Shown here one piece after another: positions 48,165 through 59,789 of a stretch of 64,000 nucleotides of DNA (the stretch's first letter is position 1; each line of letters opens with the position of its first letter). The position numbers were made by a program, and so were the translations under genes. The notes below the pieces were generated by a model. The model was given only the letters and a program-made list of their open reading frames with translations, made no database searches and had not been told where the DNA came from. The stretch is from positions 7,053,115 through 7,117,114 of the forward strand of contig CP099839.1 of the NCBI GenBank assembly GCA_030062745.1, read 5' to 3'. The DNA comes from Capitulum mitella (lineage: Eukaryota > Arthropoda > Thecostraca > Pollicipedomorpha > Pollicipedidae).

Positions 48165-48680
48165 AAATGGGATAAGGAGGACTCCTTAGACCAAATGGGG
48201 CTTCCTCGCAGGGGGGCCTCTTGATTCATACCGGTGCTTATCCAGCAAAGGGCCTCCTTATCCCAAAATAGGACCTCCTGTTCCAGAACAGGGGCATCCT
48301 AATACATAGAGGGGACCTCCTAATCCGAAACAGGGCATCCTGATTCATAAAGGAGGCCTCCCAATCCAGCAAAGGGCCCCATTATCCCAAAACAAGATCT
48401 CCTGATCCGGAATAGGGCTTTCTGGTACATAAAAGGGGCCTCCTGTTCCAGAACAGAAACCTCCTAATGTACAGAGGATGCCTCGTAATCCGAACAGGAG
48501 CCTCTTCATAAATAAATGGGTCTTCCGAGCCAGCAGAGGGGCCTCTTTAACATAAAACAGGACCTTCTGCTCCGAGAAACGGCTACCTTACTCATAAAGA
48601 AGACTCCCTAATCCGGAAAAGGAGCCCTCTTGATGCAGAAAAGGGCCTGCTGAACGCCATTAGGGATCACCTAACTCAGT
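48165..48680. repeat. Degenerate minisatellite (GGGCCTCCTRATCC type)
   Basis: About 20 variants of a 25-30-bp unit built from GGGGCCTCCT, then AATCCAGAAA or GATTCATAAA, alternating along 500 bp. Two subtypes (ATCC-RAACAGG and TTCATAAAGG) alternate imperfectly, suggesting an older higher-order unit. No coding sense. Confidence 0.85.
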
Positions 48681-49559
48681 TATGGGGGCTTCCTTGATCT
48701 GAGTTTTGACACTAAATGTATAACTAGAAAGCTTTCAGTTTGGGGAAAAAGGGGCCTCACCATGTTCGTGGGACATGACATACTCTTACCCCCTGTGCCC
48801 CCCCCCCCCGCTGCGCTGCCTTTGCCAGAAGCCGCAAGTAGGCAGGATTTTCATAATGGATGTAGACGCTGAAATAAACGCAAAAAAACGCGATAAATGG
48901 CCACGAGGAGCCGATCTGATGTTAAAGTTTGTCAAAATCGGTATGAAGAGAAACGCCTTACCCCTCTGACCATTCTCTGCCGACGTTACTGACTGGCAAC
49001 GAGAGGATGCTTTTTCTGTTGGCCACTCATGAGACCAGGAACGGCCCTCCCTGGCCCATGGCCAAACATAGAAACTTCATTGGAGAAACAAGACGGAAGC
49101 AAGTCGCGACACTCCCAGTTGGGAAAGTAGAAAACTTAGGTGAACAAAACACGTACAAAGCTTTCAATGTTGGTGAAGTCAGTAAAGTAAGTATCGGCAG
49201 AAAAGCAGTCTTCCCCATCAGCTAGCCAAAGACGCCCATACTCCATACATGTTAGTAGAAGTTCGGTGAGACGTGCTCGCCCTTGAGGGAGGGGCACTCA
49301 AAGGGTGTTCGTCTAAACCCAGTAGTCCCCAGATTAAGCAGAGATTGTTGTCCGGAAAAACCATGTTGTTCGGTTCATCAGCAGAATTCGAATAATCCTA
49401 CTTGATCGCGCAGAGAAATTCCCCAAAATCCTGGCATGGATGCAAAAGTTACTGTTGAGCTGTTAGTATCCCTTCATGTAGTACGTACAAATTAGTGTTT
49501 TATTCGATATGCACAATTTGCTGCGGTGTTAATCGAGATTAAAGACCATGCTACCACGG
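48681..49559. other. No supported feature
   Basis: Contains a poly-C tract near 48,800. A 72-codon plus frame at 49,007-49,225 is mirrored on the minus strand and unrecognised. Confidence 0.4.
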
Positions 49560-49800
49560 GCTGTTTCACGGCCTCCGAGACCTGAATGCCACATCCGATC
49601 GTCCAGTTCCAGGTACCGCATGATTTTGTGACGAAGGAACCTGCCGCCAAAAAATGCGACGCCGCTGTGTGCCCAAACCCTCTAGCAGACGGATGCCTTC
49701 TGACTCTCGTGCCACATCCGGAGCGCCTAAGCGACTCGAATTAATTTTGCCAGGACGGGAACACAGGTACTCTCTCAGCTGAGCTACCGATCCCGGTACC
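49560..49800 (-). mobile_element. tRNA-derived SINE, copy 2
   Basis: On the minus strand it begins GGATCGGTAGCTCAGCTGAG, a good A-box region, then CCCGTCCTGGCAA as in copy 1, and a decayed B box (ATTCGAGTCGC). The tail shares CGCATTTTTTGGC- and CGATCGGATG-type blocks with copies 1 and 3. The 3' end is the least conserved part. Confidence 0.6.
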
Positions 49801-50467
49801 CTGAAGTTGGCACAATTTACGTGCGTTCCGGCTGTTCTGAACCCGTTTGTTAGCAGTCTATACAATGCAAAGATTGGTCCACAGTTGTAAAATGGTGGCA
49901 GTTTGACGCTGAGCAAGATGAGTTATTCCTTGAAGGCAGGCCACAGAACTGGTCTGTACATTCACGGTGGGCAACGGTACGGTTGCGTGGAACTCCAACG
50001 AAAAGCTTTATACCGCGCGATTTAAAAGCATCGAGAAGAGTTTTGATGAGCTCAAAAGACCCTGTCCACCATCGCTTCCCATTCAGCCACCTCGACTCAC
50101 GGCGGAGCAAATGTCTTGACATTCTGTGAACTTGGCGCCCGATCAAATTCCCGTTGCACCCCTGGCGACAGCACTTTAGTTTTAGATTCTGATAACAGAT
50201 GGTGCTTGAACGGAAAGCCAATCTCGCTTCACACCTGTCCCACAGGCTCAATATGCACAGTGTTCCTATTCGAAGTACGGTAATTTGTTGTCGGCAATAA
50301 TGACAAATCAATCAGTGGATGCAAAATATCATCCACAGAATGGATGTTGCTGAAACCTGGTTGACACGAGCCCGTAGTAACCATCCCTAAATCGTTTCTG
50401 TAATGGACTCGAACGACGAAAAAGAATCGCTAAAACGAAATAAATTCCGGTGAAATTTTTCTGTGAT
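49801..50467. other. No supported feature
   Basis: A 153-codon minus frame (49,850-50,311) occurs here; nothing recognisable and no second copy. Confidence 0.35.
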
Positions 50468-51645
50468 AAACTCAACCCTAATTCCAGCAGGGAGAGGCTG
50501 AATCCACCCCCCTCGGTTTTTTTGCTTGCCAATTCAAGGGTTTTTGACGCAACTTCACGAACTTTGGTGACCGTTCCTAGCTATTCTTTCTACGTGCTGT
50601 AGCAAAATTTCGTTATTACATTTTGCTCAGTGGCGGAGCCAGGCAACACTTTTGGGAGGCACCTCAGCCCATTTTTGGTCTTTCTGAGGACAAAAGGAAC
50701 ATGTCTGCCAAAAATAGCGTTCTTAGGGTAGACCTTAAAATTTTATATGGATGTATAGTTAAATAGTCAGGTAAGCATACTTTGTTAACCTGAGGTCACT
50801 TCACAAGATCTAGTCAAGGTCAAAAGTCAAAACTTGGTTTCATACTAATATGCCAGACCCGGAATGTATACGACGTAGAGGGGTGTTCCTTACGTGTGTA
50901 CCAAGTTTCAGCTTGATGTCAGGTCGGGTGACGGAGCTATGACTAAGACCTCAGTGCACGTACCCTATTTCACAACAGCCGTAAAATGGAGTTTAAGATT
51001 CAGAGTGCATTCAGGTGATTGAAAACGTTCCCAAACGACATGGCATTCGCAGAAGATCATTCCAAGTGACTCTAAGGTTACTGGAGGTCATTTAAGATCA
51101 AACGTCGTAAGCTGACCTGAAGAACATGTGGCCGTGACAGTTCCCCCTTTTTCATGTCCCTGGCACCGTCTATGCTAACATTATGAAATGAAATGCGATT
51201 TGTACGTCTTCAGCATAACACGACCATTTGAGAAAGAGTAGAAGCTAAAATAGTGTTTTTAACTTTTTTTGTTCATTTAAATTTTGAAAAACACTAAGCC
51301 CCATTTTCAAAACCTTGTGGACACATGAATCTTCTGAAGATTTCAAGTGTATGTACCAATGGTAAAAGTCCCGTGTATAATCTCTTGATTCATGCTAATT
51401 TCATCAAAATCGGTCCACAAAGAACATAGGTATAACAAGTTGAAAAATATCCCCATTTTAACTTTTTTGCCCCTCTATCCACCTCTTTTGTAGTTTTGAA
51501 AACTTTGTTATAAAAATCCGGTTTACGTCACGGCAAATTGATTGCCGTTAGTTCGATGAAATCGGATGTGTAGTTCTCGAGATTTCAGGGGGACCGAACT
51601 TCCACCGCCAGAAGCGGCCATACCGTCTAGCCCTCTGGGAGGTTG
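50468..51645 (+). mobile_element. Element B, copy 1 (1.2-kb dispersed repeat)
   Basis: Aligns in direct orientation with 53,797-55,032. Shared landmarks in order are TGCCAATTC.AGGGTTTTTGACGC, CATGTCTGCC, ACCAAGTTTCAGCTTGAT.TCAGGTCGGG, ATCCCCATTTT, AGTTCTCGAGAT and ACCGTCTAGCCCTC. Copies differ at roughly a quarter to a third of sites by eye. No frame is conserved between them. It starts with AACCCTAATTCC, against TTAACCCTATTACC in copy 2. Likely a non-autonomous element; class unknown. Confidence 0.7.
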
Positions 51646-53796
51646 CATCAAATCACACCAAATTGGCGATTTTATATATTTACCCCCATTTTGAGGCCAC
51701 ATGTGCTCAGATAACTTATTGTAGTCTTACGGCAAATACTGCGGAGGCTCTATAATATGGTCTTTGATTCCCAAATATTTTCGTTTTACCTGACCTGGAA
51801 AGTACAATTATACAAGATATCTATGTGTAGTTCGGGACGTTAAAAAAAGGAAAAAAGAGCAACATAATGCTTTTGCTATATTTCTGTCTTACTTGAACGG
51901 TAGGTAAGAGCTGATTGTTATGATCCCCGAACTCAAGAAGATTTTTCGTACAGGGAAGACCGAATCAGTGAAGCTCATCTGACAGCAGAAATACAAGATG
52001 AACAACGCAGCTCAAACTTTTTTATTTCTTTGGCAGTTATGAGTTATCGAGGAAGATGGACCCCATCTTGAGATCCAGCGATGCTAAAAAGGCAACCTTT
52101 ACACCAATCAAAGATTCGTGAAGGTCTGGCAAGTCAAATGAAGTTATTTCACCCTGTCTGGTTCACTTGAAACTTGCCAACTATCTCAAATGTTTTCTGG
52201 AAAACACACCTCACCTCCGTTTCCCGCCCGTTAAACATTTCCCGTTTAAGGAGCCGTCCAAAAGCTTTGCTAGAGAAGCAAACTCAAGATCAGTTGTAGG
52301 CATGGAAAGGATTCTCAAGATCAGTCGTGGACATGGAAATGATTATGCGGTCATCTCCATAATTGCATTATGCATGGCTTCATAAAGGCAAACTGACTCG
52401 CCGTTGTTTTAGATTGTCAGACGGAACTCTCGATCACCACAGATTGAAAACTGATCATGAAACATGCGTATGCACTTACACCAAGCACGCCAGGAAGCAC
52501 ATCAAATTTGTCTCGGATGCAAATGGGCAAACGTCGTCATGAGGCATTGTATTGATGTATGGCTGTGCGTGAGCATACACCAACCTCGGCAGGATGTTTG
52601 CACTGGACGCGTCATCTTTAGAAGGTTGGAAAGCCGACGGGACGGGAAATGGCAGTTTCACCCTCACAGTTCTTGCTGCCAAGTCGGCAGCTCTTCATGT
52701 GAACGTCGGCATTTGGTACCTCTGGTTCAGGTGGGGAGCCAATTCGTGAGCCGTTTGTATTATTTTTAGTGTCGTTCGAACGTAGTTAGCGTAGTAATCT
52801 AGCCTGGCACCGTCCAATGTTTTCCTGTCAAATTTGAATGATACGGAGCTGTTTGAAATGTCACGCCACCGAGTTGCAGGCAGGTAGTCAGGACTTTCCT
52901 CAAGGGGGCAAATATCAGATTTTGTCATATGCCACCGGCATATGACGAAATGTATCGGAAAGTAGCAATTTTATCTAATTTGCCTCATATTTAACGCACA
53001 GGAAACATTATAACGTTTGCTTTTCAACATTTATATCAGCAGCATATATATGATCGTTATTACGTATTCCTGCAAAATCGCTATACATGTAGTGTAGACC
53101 GTTTGACTCAGGGGTCCATGGCCCCCATGGCCCCTCCCCCTTCGATGCGTCCCTGCCGACTTGTGAAACCGTTTTTGTGGGGCCTGCATGTTTTTGTAGA
53201 TTTGAGCTAAGTTTTGAGGAGCTGTTTGCGATAATTTTCTATTTTCTAAGCTATTTTCTGAGGAGCATGACAAGACATGCGGTCAGTTTTTGACACAGGA
53301 CGGTTTCAGTATGCTTGACTGCGTATGTCGATTTGTTGTTGTCGATATGCTTGACTTCGTATGCTTGACAACATATGTCGATTTGTAATAATATAACACA
53401 CATTTTTATCAAAGAAATCTTGAAAACGTTGCAAAGGGTGGAGGAGGGGGGGGGGCAGAAAATTCCGAAAGGTGGGAATGTTTCGACTTCAGGAAAATCC
53501 CTGTTTACATTCAATTTTCATGTAATGGGCATGAAGCGAGAGCACGCGTTTGTAATTTTGAAAAGATTAATAGGCGTTCACAAGGTTTCGAAAATAGGAG
53601 ATATATCCTTGTAAAAACTAAATGAACACCAATGTTTTCAAAAATTGCTTCTGCTAGCCATTTTTATGTTTAAGAATGCGCAATGCAGTGTACTACACTG
53701 ACTGCATAATGTTGACATAGGCGGTGTCAGGGGCACGAACAAGGGAAATGTCATGGTTGCATTTTCATCAGAGCACACTTTTGACCTGAAATGATC
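51646..53796. other. Sequence between the two element B copies; small repeats inside
   Basis: A direct repeat of TCAAGATCAGT-GT-G-CATGGAAA lies at 52,286-52,345 (two units). Otherwise AT-leaning with no credible gene. Confidence 0.4.
53309..53386. repeat. Local repeat of TATGCTTGAC and TATGTCGATTTGT
   Basis: Three TATGCTTGAC units and two TATGTCGATTTGT units are interleaved. A short irregular array. Confidence 0.75.
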
Positions 53797-55032
53797 TTAA
53801 CCCTATTACCGGCGGGGGGCTGAACCCGCCCCCCCTTCGAGTTTTTTATTGCCAATTCGAGGGTTTTTGACGCGGTTTCACGAAACTGGGTCACTTTTTC
53901 TTGTTATTTGTTCTACGTACTGTGACAAAATTTCGTAATTCTATTTTGCTCATGGGCGGAGACATGCAACGTTTTCTGGGAGGCATCTTAGGCCATTTTT
54001 GGCCCTGGTGACGGTAAAAGAAAAATGTCTGCCGACAATAGCGTTCTACAGGTAGAACTTAAAAATGTATATGGATGTATGGGTAAATAGCTGGGCAACA
54101 TAAACATGCAGGTTTTTCATCCGAGGTCACCTCACAAGGTCAGATGAAGGTCAAAAATGAAAAATTGGTTTTATGGTAATAATTTTGGCGCTGTTTTTTA
54201 TATCAAACTCGGAATGTATGTGACGTGTAAGGGTGCCCTCTACTTGTGTACCAAGTTTCAGCTTGATATCAGGTCGGGTCACGGAGCTATGATCTAAAAT
54301 GTCAGCGCGTACCCTGGATCACAACAAACGTTAAATGAAATTTTACAAATAAAGTGAAATCAAATGATTGGAAACCTTTTCAAATAATACAGAATACACA
54401 CAAGATCATTCCAAATGACTGTAAGGTCAATGTAGGTCATTTAAGGTCAAATGTTAAGGGTCAAAGGTCAAAATTTGGTCCAAAGAATATGAGACCATGA
54501 CATGTTGTTTTTTTAACACGTCCCTTTTTCACGTCTCTGGCACCGCCTGTCCTAGTATTATACAAACCTTGTAGGACGATGTCTACTTCTTCAGCATGAC
54601 ATGACTAGTAAAAGCCAAAAAAGTACTTTTAACTTTTTTGCTAATTTTGTTTTTGAAAAACCAATCTTTCTATTTTCGTAGCCCTGTGAGCACCTACGAA
54701 TTGCCTCAAAACTTTAAATATATGGACCAATGGTAAAAGTCCAATCCATAATCTCTCGATTCATGTCAGTTTCATCAAAATCGGTTCATAAATAACAGAA
54801 TTATAACAAGTCCAAAAATATCCCCATTTTCATTTTTTTACCCCTCCATCAGCCCCTTTCAAAATTTCGAAAACTTCTTTTTGTAAAAATGCAGTTTACA
54901 TCATGGCAAATCGATTGCCATTTGTTTCGATGAAGTTGGACGAGTAGTTCTCGAGATCTCAGGGAGGACGAATCCGCCCCCCCCCCCTTCCCCCAGCCAG
55001 GAATCGGCCAAACCGTCTAGCCCTCCGGGAAT
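53797..55032 (+). mobile_element. Element B, copy 2
   Basis: The better-preserved copy of the family. It begins TTAACCCTATTACCGG and ends ACCGTCTAGCCCTCCGGGA. A run of AGGTCA-type half-sites spaced about 10 bp at 54,424-54,470 ends in a near-perfect direct repeat with 1-bp spacing (GGGTCA-A-AGGTCA, 54,458-54,470), the DR1 arrangement bound by RXR/HNF4-type receptors. The matching part of copy 1 has lost this. Copies 1 and 2 lie about 3.3 kb apart in the same orientation. Confidence 0.7.
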
Positions 55033-55974
55033 TGGGATAAATGACTTAAAGGACACATCAAATGGACTTCAGTTTATGGCGCAGTGTCTGGGTATGGTTA
55101 ATCCGCACCAGTGGCTTGGCGTTTTGTTTTTACCTTAGAAGCGCTGCTCAAGGTGGGAGAAATTCTGATATACTTATCTCATAAGGAACACTCTATGTCC
55201 ATTTTCTTAGAGATAGTGTTCCCCCATGTGAATTTTGAGCACCCTGAATGAGGGATCAAGATCAAAGTACCCTGTAAAACTTACCAAAATAACTGGTGAA
55301 TACTTGGCATCCGGTCAGACTGGTAATGCGGATATTTTTGGTGGTAAAGGCAATATTATATATATATATATTTATTTATATGCATACACATATTCCTCCA
55401 CTGGAAACGTTAAACATCATAGGGGCCTCCACAAAAATGCAGCTTCATATCTCATTACCTCAGTCGACACGACTTCCATAACGAAAAAAGCTGCTCGAGG
55501 GTTGGTCGCGAAATTCGTAAAGAAAACCCCGAAATTACGGAAACCATGCTTCGTTGATCATTTCTTACCAATGAGCATAGCCAGATCAACAATGTCATTA
55601 ACCCTCGTCCGAGAGAGGGGAGGGGCGTTTCGACGGTGGTATTTGGTGATGTTTCAGTACCCACATCTTTTACCCATGTCCCTTAGAAATTTCCAACTTT
55701 CGGCCGTACCAGGTCACTGATCTGGGCCACGTACAAGAGAAGGTCAACATCCAGTTTTTCAAGTTTTTTTTTTCACCGTGCGATCGATCACCCTAAAGCT
55801 TTCGGGGGCAATAGACGAGGACATTCCTAAGAATTGTGCTATCTCGAATTTCCTGTCAAGGTCAAGGTCAAAGGCCTGAGGTCAGCTCAATAGCCATTCT
55901 ACTTCCCCGTTTCTCACGGTGTTGAACCGATTCTTTGGCTTGCTGGTGCCTGAAATGCACTCCTGTTCGTCTGA
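55033..55974. other. No gene; possible further repeat start and receptor-type motifs
   Basis: A (TA)n run lies at about 55,358-55,372. CATTAACCCTCGTCC at about 55,593 resembles the element B start and may open another related repeat. A 161-codon plus frame (55,235-55,720) spans the (TA)n run and is not credible. Overlapping TCAAGGTCA motifs lie at 55,856-55,870. Confidence 0.4.
55856..55883. promoter_or_regulatory. Cluster of TCAAGGTCA/AGGTCA motifs
   Basis: TCAAGGTCA occurs at 55,856-55,864 and overlaps a second copy at 55,862-55,870, followed by CCTGAGGTCA. This extended half-site is the known recognition form for monomeric FTZ-F1/ERR-type receptors. Within a repeat-rich stretch the motif may be incidental. 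Confidence 0.3.
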
Positions 55975-56640
55975 TAAAACTTCGTCGTGCTGAAGGTCGA
56001 CGCGTAAAAGTTCGTCTAGTGCAAAAGCTCGTTTAGGACGAAAGTTCGTCGTGCAAAAATTCTTCGTGAAAAGGTTCATCTAGGGCAAAAGTTCGGCGAG
56101 GGTAAATGTTCGTCGAGGACAAAAGTTCGTCGAGGACAAAAGTTTGGCTTGCAGAAGTTCGTCTAGGGCAAAGGTTCGTCTGGGACAAAAGTTCTTCTCG
56201 CGGAAGTTCATCCAGGACAACAGTTCGGATAAGGCAAAACCTCGTATGGGGCAAAAGTTTGTTTAGGATAAAAGTCTGTCATGCAGAAGTTCGTCTCGAA
56301 CAAGAGTTCTTCAAGGGCAAAAATCCGTCCAGGACAAGTTCGTCTTTCTAATGGAAAAGGTTCGTGCTGCAAAAGATTCGCTTGGACAAGGTTCGTAAGA
56401 AAGAGCTTCGTGAGGGAAAAGGTTCATAAGGACAAAGGTTCGTCATCAACGGCTCGTAAACTTAAGATTCGTAGCGGAAAAGGAACGAACCTAAAGTAGT
56501 AACCTAACCTAACCTAACCTAAGCTAACAATTTGCCTTACACGAACTTTCGTAACGAACTTTTGTCCTTACGAATTATTCCACGGCGAACTACTGACCCA
56601 CGAACTTTAGTCCGCCGAACTCCTGCCCGAAAACCGGTTA
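55975..56640. repeat. GTTCGTC minisatellite with inverted right flank
   Basis: More than 20 units of 15-17 bp (type GTTCGTCGAGGACAAAA) run from about 55,975 to 56,490. After a telomere-like tract, the same motif recurs as its reverse complement (ACGAACTTTTGTCC, ACGAACTTTAGTCC) from about 56,537 to 56,640. The array is thus roughly mirrored around the centre. Because 17 is not a multiple of three, all frames cycle through the same KSSSRTKVW-like peptides, which are artefacts. Confidence 0.85.
56500..56522. repeat. Interstitial telomere-like (TAACC)4 tract
   Basis: Four perfect TAACC units plus TAA. The complement is TTAGG, the canonical telomere repeat of most arthropods. The tract is short enough to have arisen by chance or slippage. 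Confidence 0.7.
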
Positions 56641-57160
56641 GGTTCCGTCGAGTTATTGGCGTTCTAGTCTGTTGGTAATAAAAAAAATGTTCGTGCAAAT
56701 CATTTCTACCGTGTTGGAAGCAAACATTGACAACATCTCGCCAGCAACGTTCAAAAAACTCACAAATATGGCGAAATGAACAATGTCGTTATATCAGGTA
56801 ACCTGATGCAATAGGTAATTATATGCGCGTTATATATTATACTTCACCGTAAGGTACATTCCGTGAGCTTTCCATTGGCTATTCTTAGAATTGCTCTAGC
56901 TTTATTGGTGGTGGAGCTAGCGCTCTTTTTAAAAATTCCCGTTATTTAGGTATATGGGCCAAAAAGTTGCAATGTTATTCATATTTTCCAAAAATTTTGA
57001 GTACGTAGGAACTTAGTCATGGCGAGCTTTCCGATGACATAAGTTTCGTTTTTCTCCGACGTTCCGTTCACGAGACAGAGGGCGGCGCCAAAACGTCCCC
57101 CCTCTCCAGGGCCCCGGCCGCCTACGTCAGGGTGCCGGTTGGGAGCGGATTAAACCCTCA
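56641..57160. mobile_element. Probable end fragment of an element A relative (about 56,880-57,155)
   Basis: The run CGAGCTTTCC, then a CGTTC.GTGAG-like block, GAGGGCGGCGCC, and GGGAGCGGATTAAAC follows the same order as the right end of element A (GAGCTTTCC, CGTTCGTGAGTTAGAGGGGGCGG at 47,548-47,616, and GGCGGATTAAAC at 26,107). Only the terminal region matches. The first 240 bp of the interval show nothing. Confidence 0.4.
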
Positions 57161-57775
57161 GATATCAGGAGAGATGTTAACCATGCAAACCAGAGCAAAA
57201 CATATGGACCAGCCCGTGCAATGAGGGATAGAAAAACAGAACTCGAGTTCCTGGCTGTTGCGAAAAAGGTTCGTGTCTCCCAATGTCGTCAGCATAGAAC
57301 AATACGTGAAATGGTGACTTAGAAGAAGCAAGCTCTCGTCCCGCCAGCTCTCTACACGGCTGGCGCGTCGCAGTTTCTACTTGTCGGAAGATTTAACATA
57401 TGACGGAGCACCGTTCAAGAACTTTTAGACAAAACAAGAACTAAATGTTTAACAATGGCAAAGTTGCACAAGGTAACCTCAAAAAGAGAACCAAAAACGC
57501 ACGCACGTGCCGACTTTTCAAGATATCCTGAGCACGGCTAACGGCCACGACGTTATGGTGAACGACAAAAGCCATTTCACTTATCACGGGAGTTACATGC
57601 CACGCAACGTCCCTAAAGAGGTGCAACATCACTCCGCCGCGACCGGCACGTTTCAGCGGATGCTGATGGTGCGGTGGCCATCTTTGCGAGAGCAGCGACG
57701 CGAGTGATGTGCCCCACCCGGGCCAATGCGGACCGTATCACGCATCGCAGCGTCAGCAGCACGTATAACTGAACA
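57161..57775. other. No supported feature
   Basis: Short frames on both strands only. It may be the downstream flank of the decayed frame to its right, which reads leftward. Confidence 0.4.
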
Positions 57776-58826
57776 TTACCCATGGATATAACTGAACACA
57801 AATATAGCAGCATGGATATCACTGAGCACTACCCCGATGCCGGCTTTGTCTTCTGACCGGAACTGGTTGCAGCTCGCTACGCTCGAGACACCCAAAGCTT
57901 GTTGCAGGAGCCAACCGCGCTTGATGTACGACTGGAGGATAGCCAACCTAATGTGTTTCAGTTGCGTCTTATTGAATATTTCTGTAGTGTTGTCAATGAG
58001 GAAATCGTTACCTTTGCGTATGGATATAGAGAGCGTAAAAACGTTTTATACGGACAGTGATGTCATCTACAGTTGAGGAGGTTACACGAAAAAAAGTGAC
58101 GGAGGGTCGGCGAGCATATGCAAGCTGCAGACCGTCTCCATGTGAACAAATTGCTGAGAGCATGTGATACACGATATGTTTTATTCGCATGACGAGTTTG
58201 GTGGCGTTGTTGAATAATGCATAGCAGTTCGGAATGTTTAAATTTTGTTCAAAACGTAACCGACCATCCGTTATTTCTGCGGGGCCGCAAATGTTGACGG
58301 GTTTTATGACTAAACTCTTGGGAACTATTAACCCTTGAGAGATACTCCCTTTCACCACGGCGATGCCAAATTTAAGAATCAAGGTCATTGTAGTTCCTTG
58401 ACTATTTCTGGAAGTAACAATGGCCCGTGGTCGCGACGATTGTGACTCTTCAACCTCCGTATCTTTCAACAGTTTTGTCCACGATTTGTCCTTACCATGT
58501 TCATGTGCGTACCAGAACTAGTACTTAAATGCTTATGAGGATATCTCTTGCATATCCTTACGAAATGATATACATTTGCTATGCCATTTTGGGTCTAGCA
58601 CTGAGACATCAGCGTGCATTAACAAAAGATTAGAGAGATCCGGCACATCATTATTTCCGTTCCTAAAATAATTCCTCAAATCCGGCACTCTGCTTCCGAT
58701 TTGCTCCCCGAAGTTTCTGATTGTGTATGAGAGCTCTCTGCTAGAGGGACCTATTTGTTTTGCTGCTTTTTTGCCAGCATAAGAGTCCCAGTGGTGGCGC
58801 CGTTTAAATACCGGCAGCGTTTCCAT
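57776..58826 (-). pseudogene. Decayed coding relic, family unrecognised
   Basis: Three adjacent minus-strand open segments look like one broken coding sequence. Segment 1 runs from an ATG at 58,826 to a TAA at 58,535-58,533. Five codons later comes a TAG at 58,520-58,518, then the same frame stays open to 58,008. A shift of one frame near 58,030-58,060 then gives an open stretch down to a TAA at 57,778-57,776. That is about 345 codons in non-GC-rich DNA, with varied, protein-like composition and no low-complexity runs. I recognise no domain or catalytic motif. It could be an endogenous viral or transposon gene, or a dead host gene. With two stops and a frameshift, it is non-functional as it stands. 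Confidence 0.45.
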
Positions 58827-59047
58827 TGAGTATTCATGACAACATTTAGAATTCCGCAGATTTACGAATGTTTGTGAAGGAAAATATCAAGCCTTGAAAA
58901 GACCCAAATGTCTACGATGCAAATGCCTACGCTACGTTTAGTTCAAAGTAGTTGCAGAGGCCTTCAAGTGGTTCGCTCGTACATCCACGTGGCAGCATCC
59001 GCGTCAAAGTTCGAGAATCCACAGGAATGATGCTGAGTTATTGTAAT

Positions 59048-59296
59048 CTAAAAGCAATTCCAGTTCATAGCATGTCCGTCAAGGTCGTTAAGTCCTAAGG
59101 ACGCCAGGTTTTCCTGTAAAGCTTTCCCGGAGTGATGAGAAATAATTGAAATGCGTTGCTTGCTTCTCTGGACGTCATCAGATCGTCGTTCGTTTTTTAG
59201 AGCTACCAAAAAAAGAAATAAATGTACTACAGAAATAAATTTTGTGGTTTTTGGTGCCTTTTCAGCAAGAGTTCGTCGGTCGTCACTGAAAAACAT
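59048..59296 (-). pseudogene. Short open segment upstream of the decayed relic
   Basis: An 82-codon minus-strand frame with protein-like composition, about 220 bp upstream of the relic's first ATG and in a different frame. It may be an earlier part of the same dead gene, separated by indels or an intron, or an unrelated chance frame. Not recognised. Confidence 0.2.
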
Positions 59297-59789
59297 GACG
59301 TGAAAAGTTGCTTAAATGCGACCGAATGAATTTTTTCAGAGCATTCCTATCGAACGTGAAAGCCGGCATCAAATGGACAATCATTCATGTTAAATAAAAA
59401 AAATCATAAAGATTTCTTGTACGTTTATGTATATATTCTGCTTCAAACCTTTCTGAATTACGAGGTAATGTAAGCAAATGTAACAATGTCCAAATGGCTG
59501 AAGACTTTTGGAAGTTATTGAAGGGCAATGCAAAAATATCTGAAAAGTAGCGGTGGAAATCCCATCTTTCCCCTCCCGGAGATCCACAGTCATGCTAATG
59601 CAAACGGGAAATTGAGTTCGCATCGACCTGCGACACTGCAATGAAAGATATATAGCTGTGTTGTAAGAACGGCACACCGGGTTTCGACCGGGGCGCAGTT
59701 ATTTATCACCTGCGCTTGCTCATGCACATTGTACTCGCGCTAATGCTTCATAAAATTCCCGGTTATAGCCGATAAAGTTGTTTTACGAT
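59297..59789. other. No supported feature
   Basis: AT-rich with poly-A runs. No repeat match. Confidence 0.4.

Noticed and set aside
56106-56351. Serine/lysine-rich peptide repeat frame
   Set aside because: It is a translation of the 17-bp minisatellite, whose unit is not a multiple of three.
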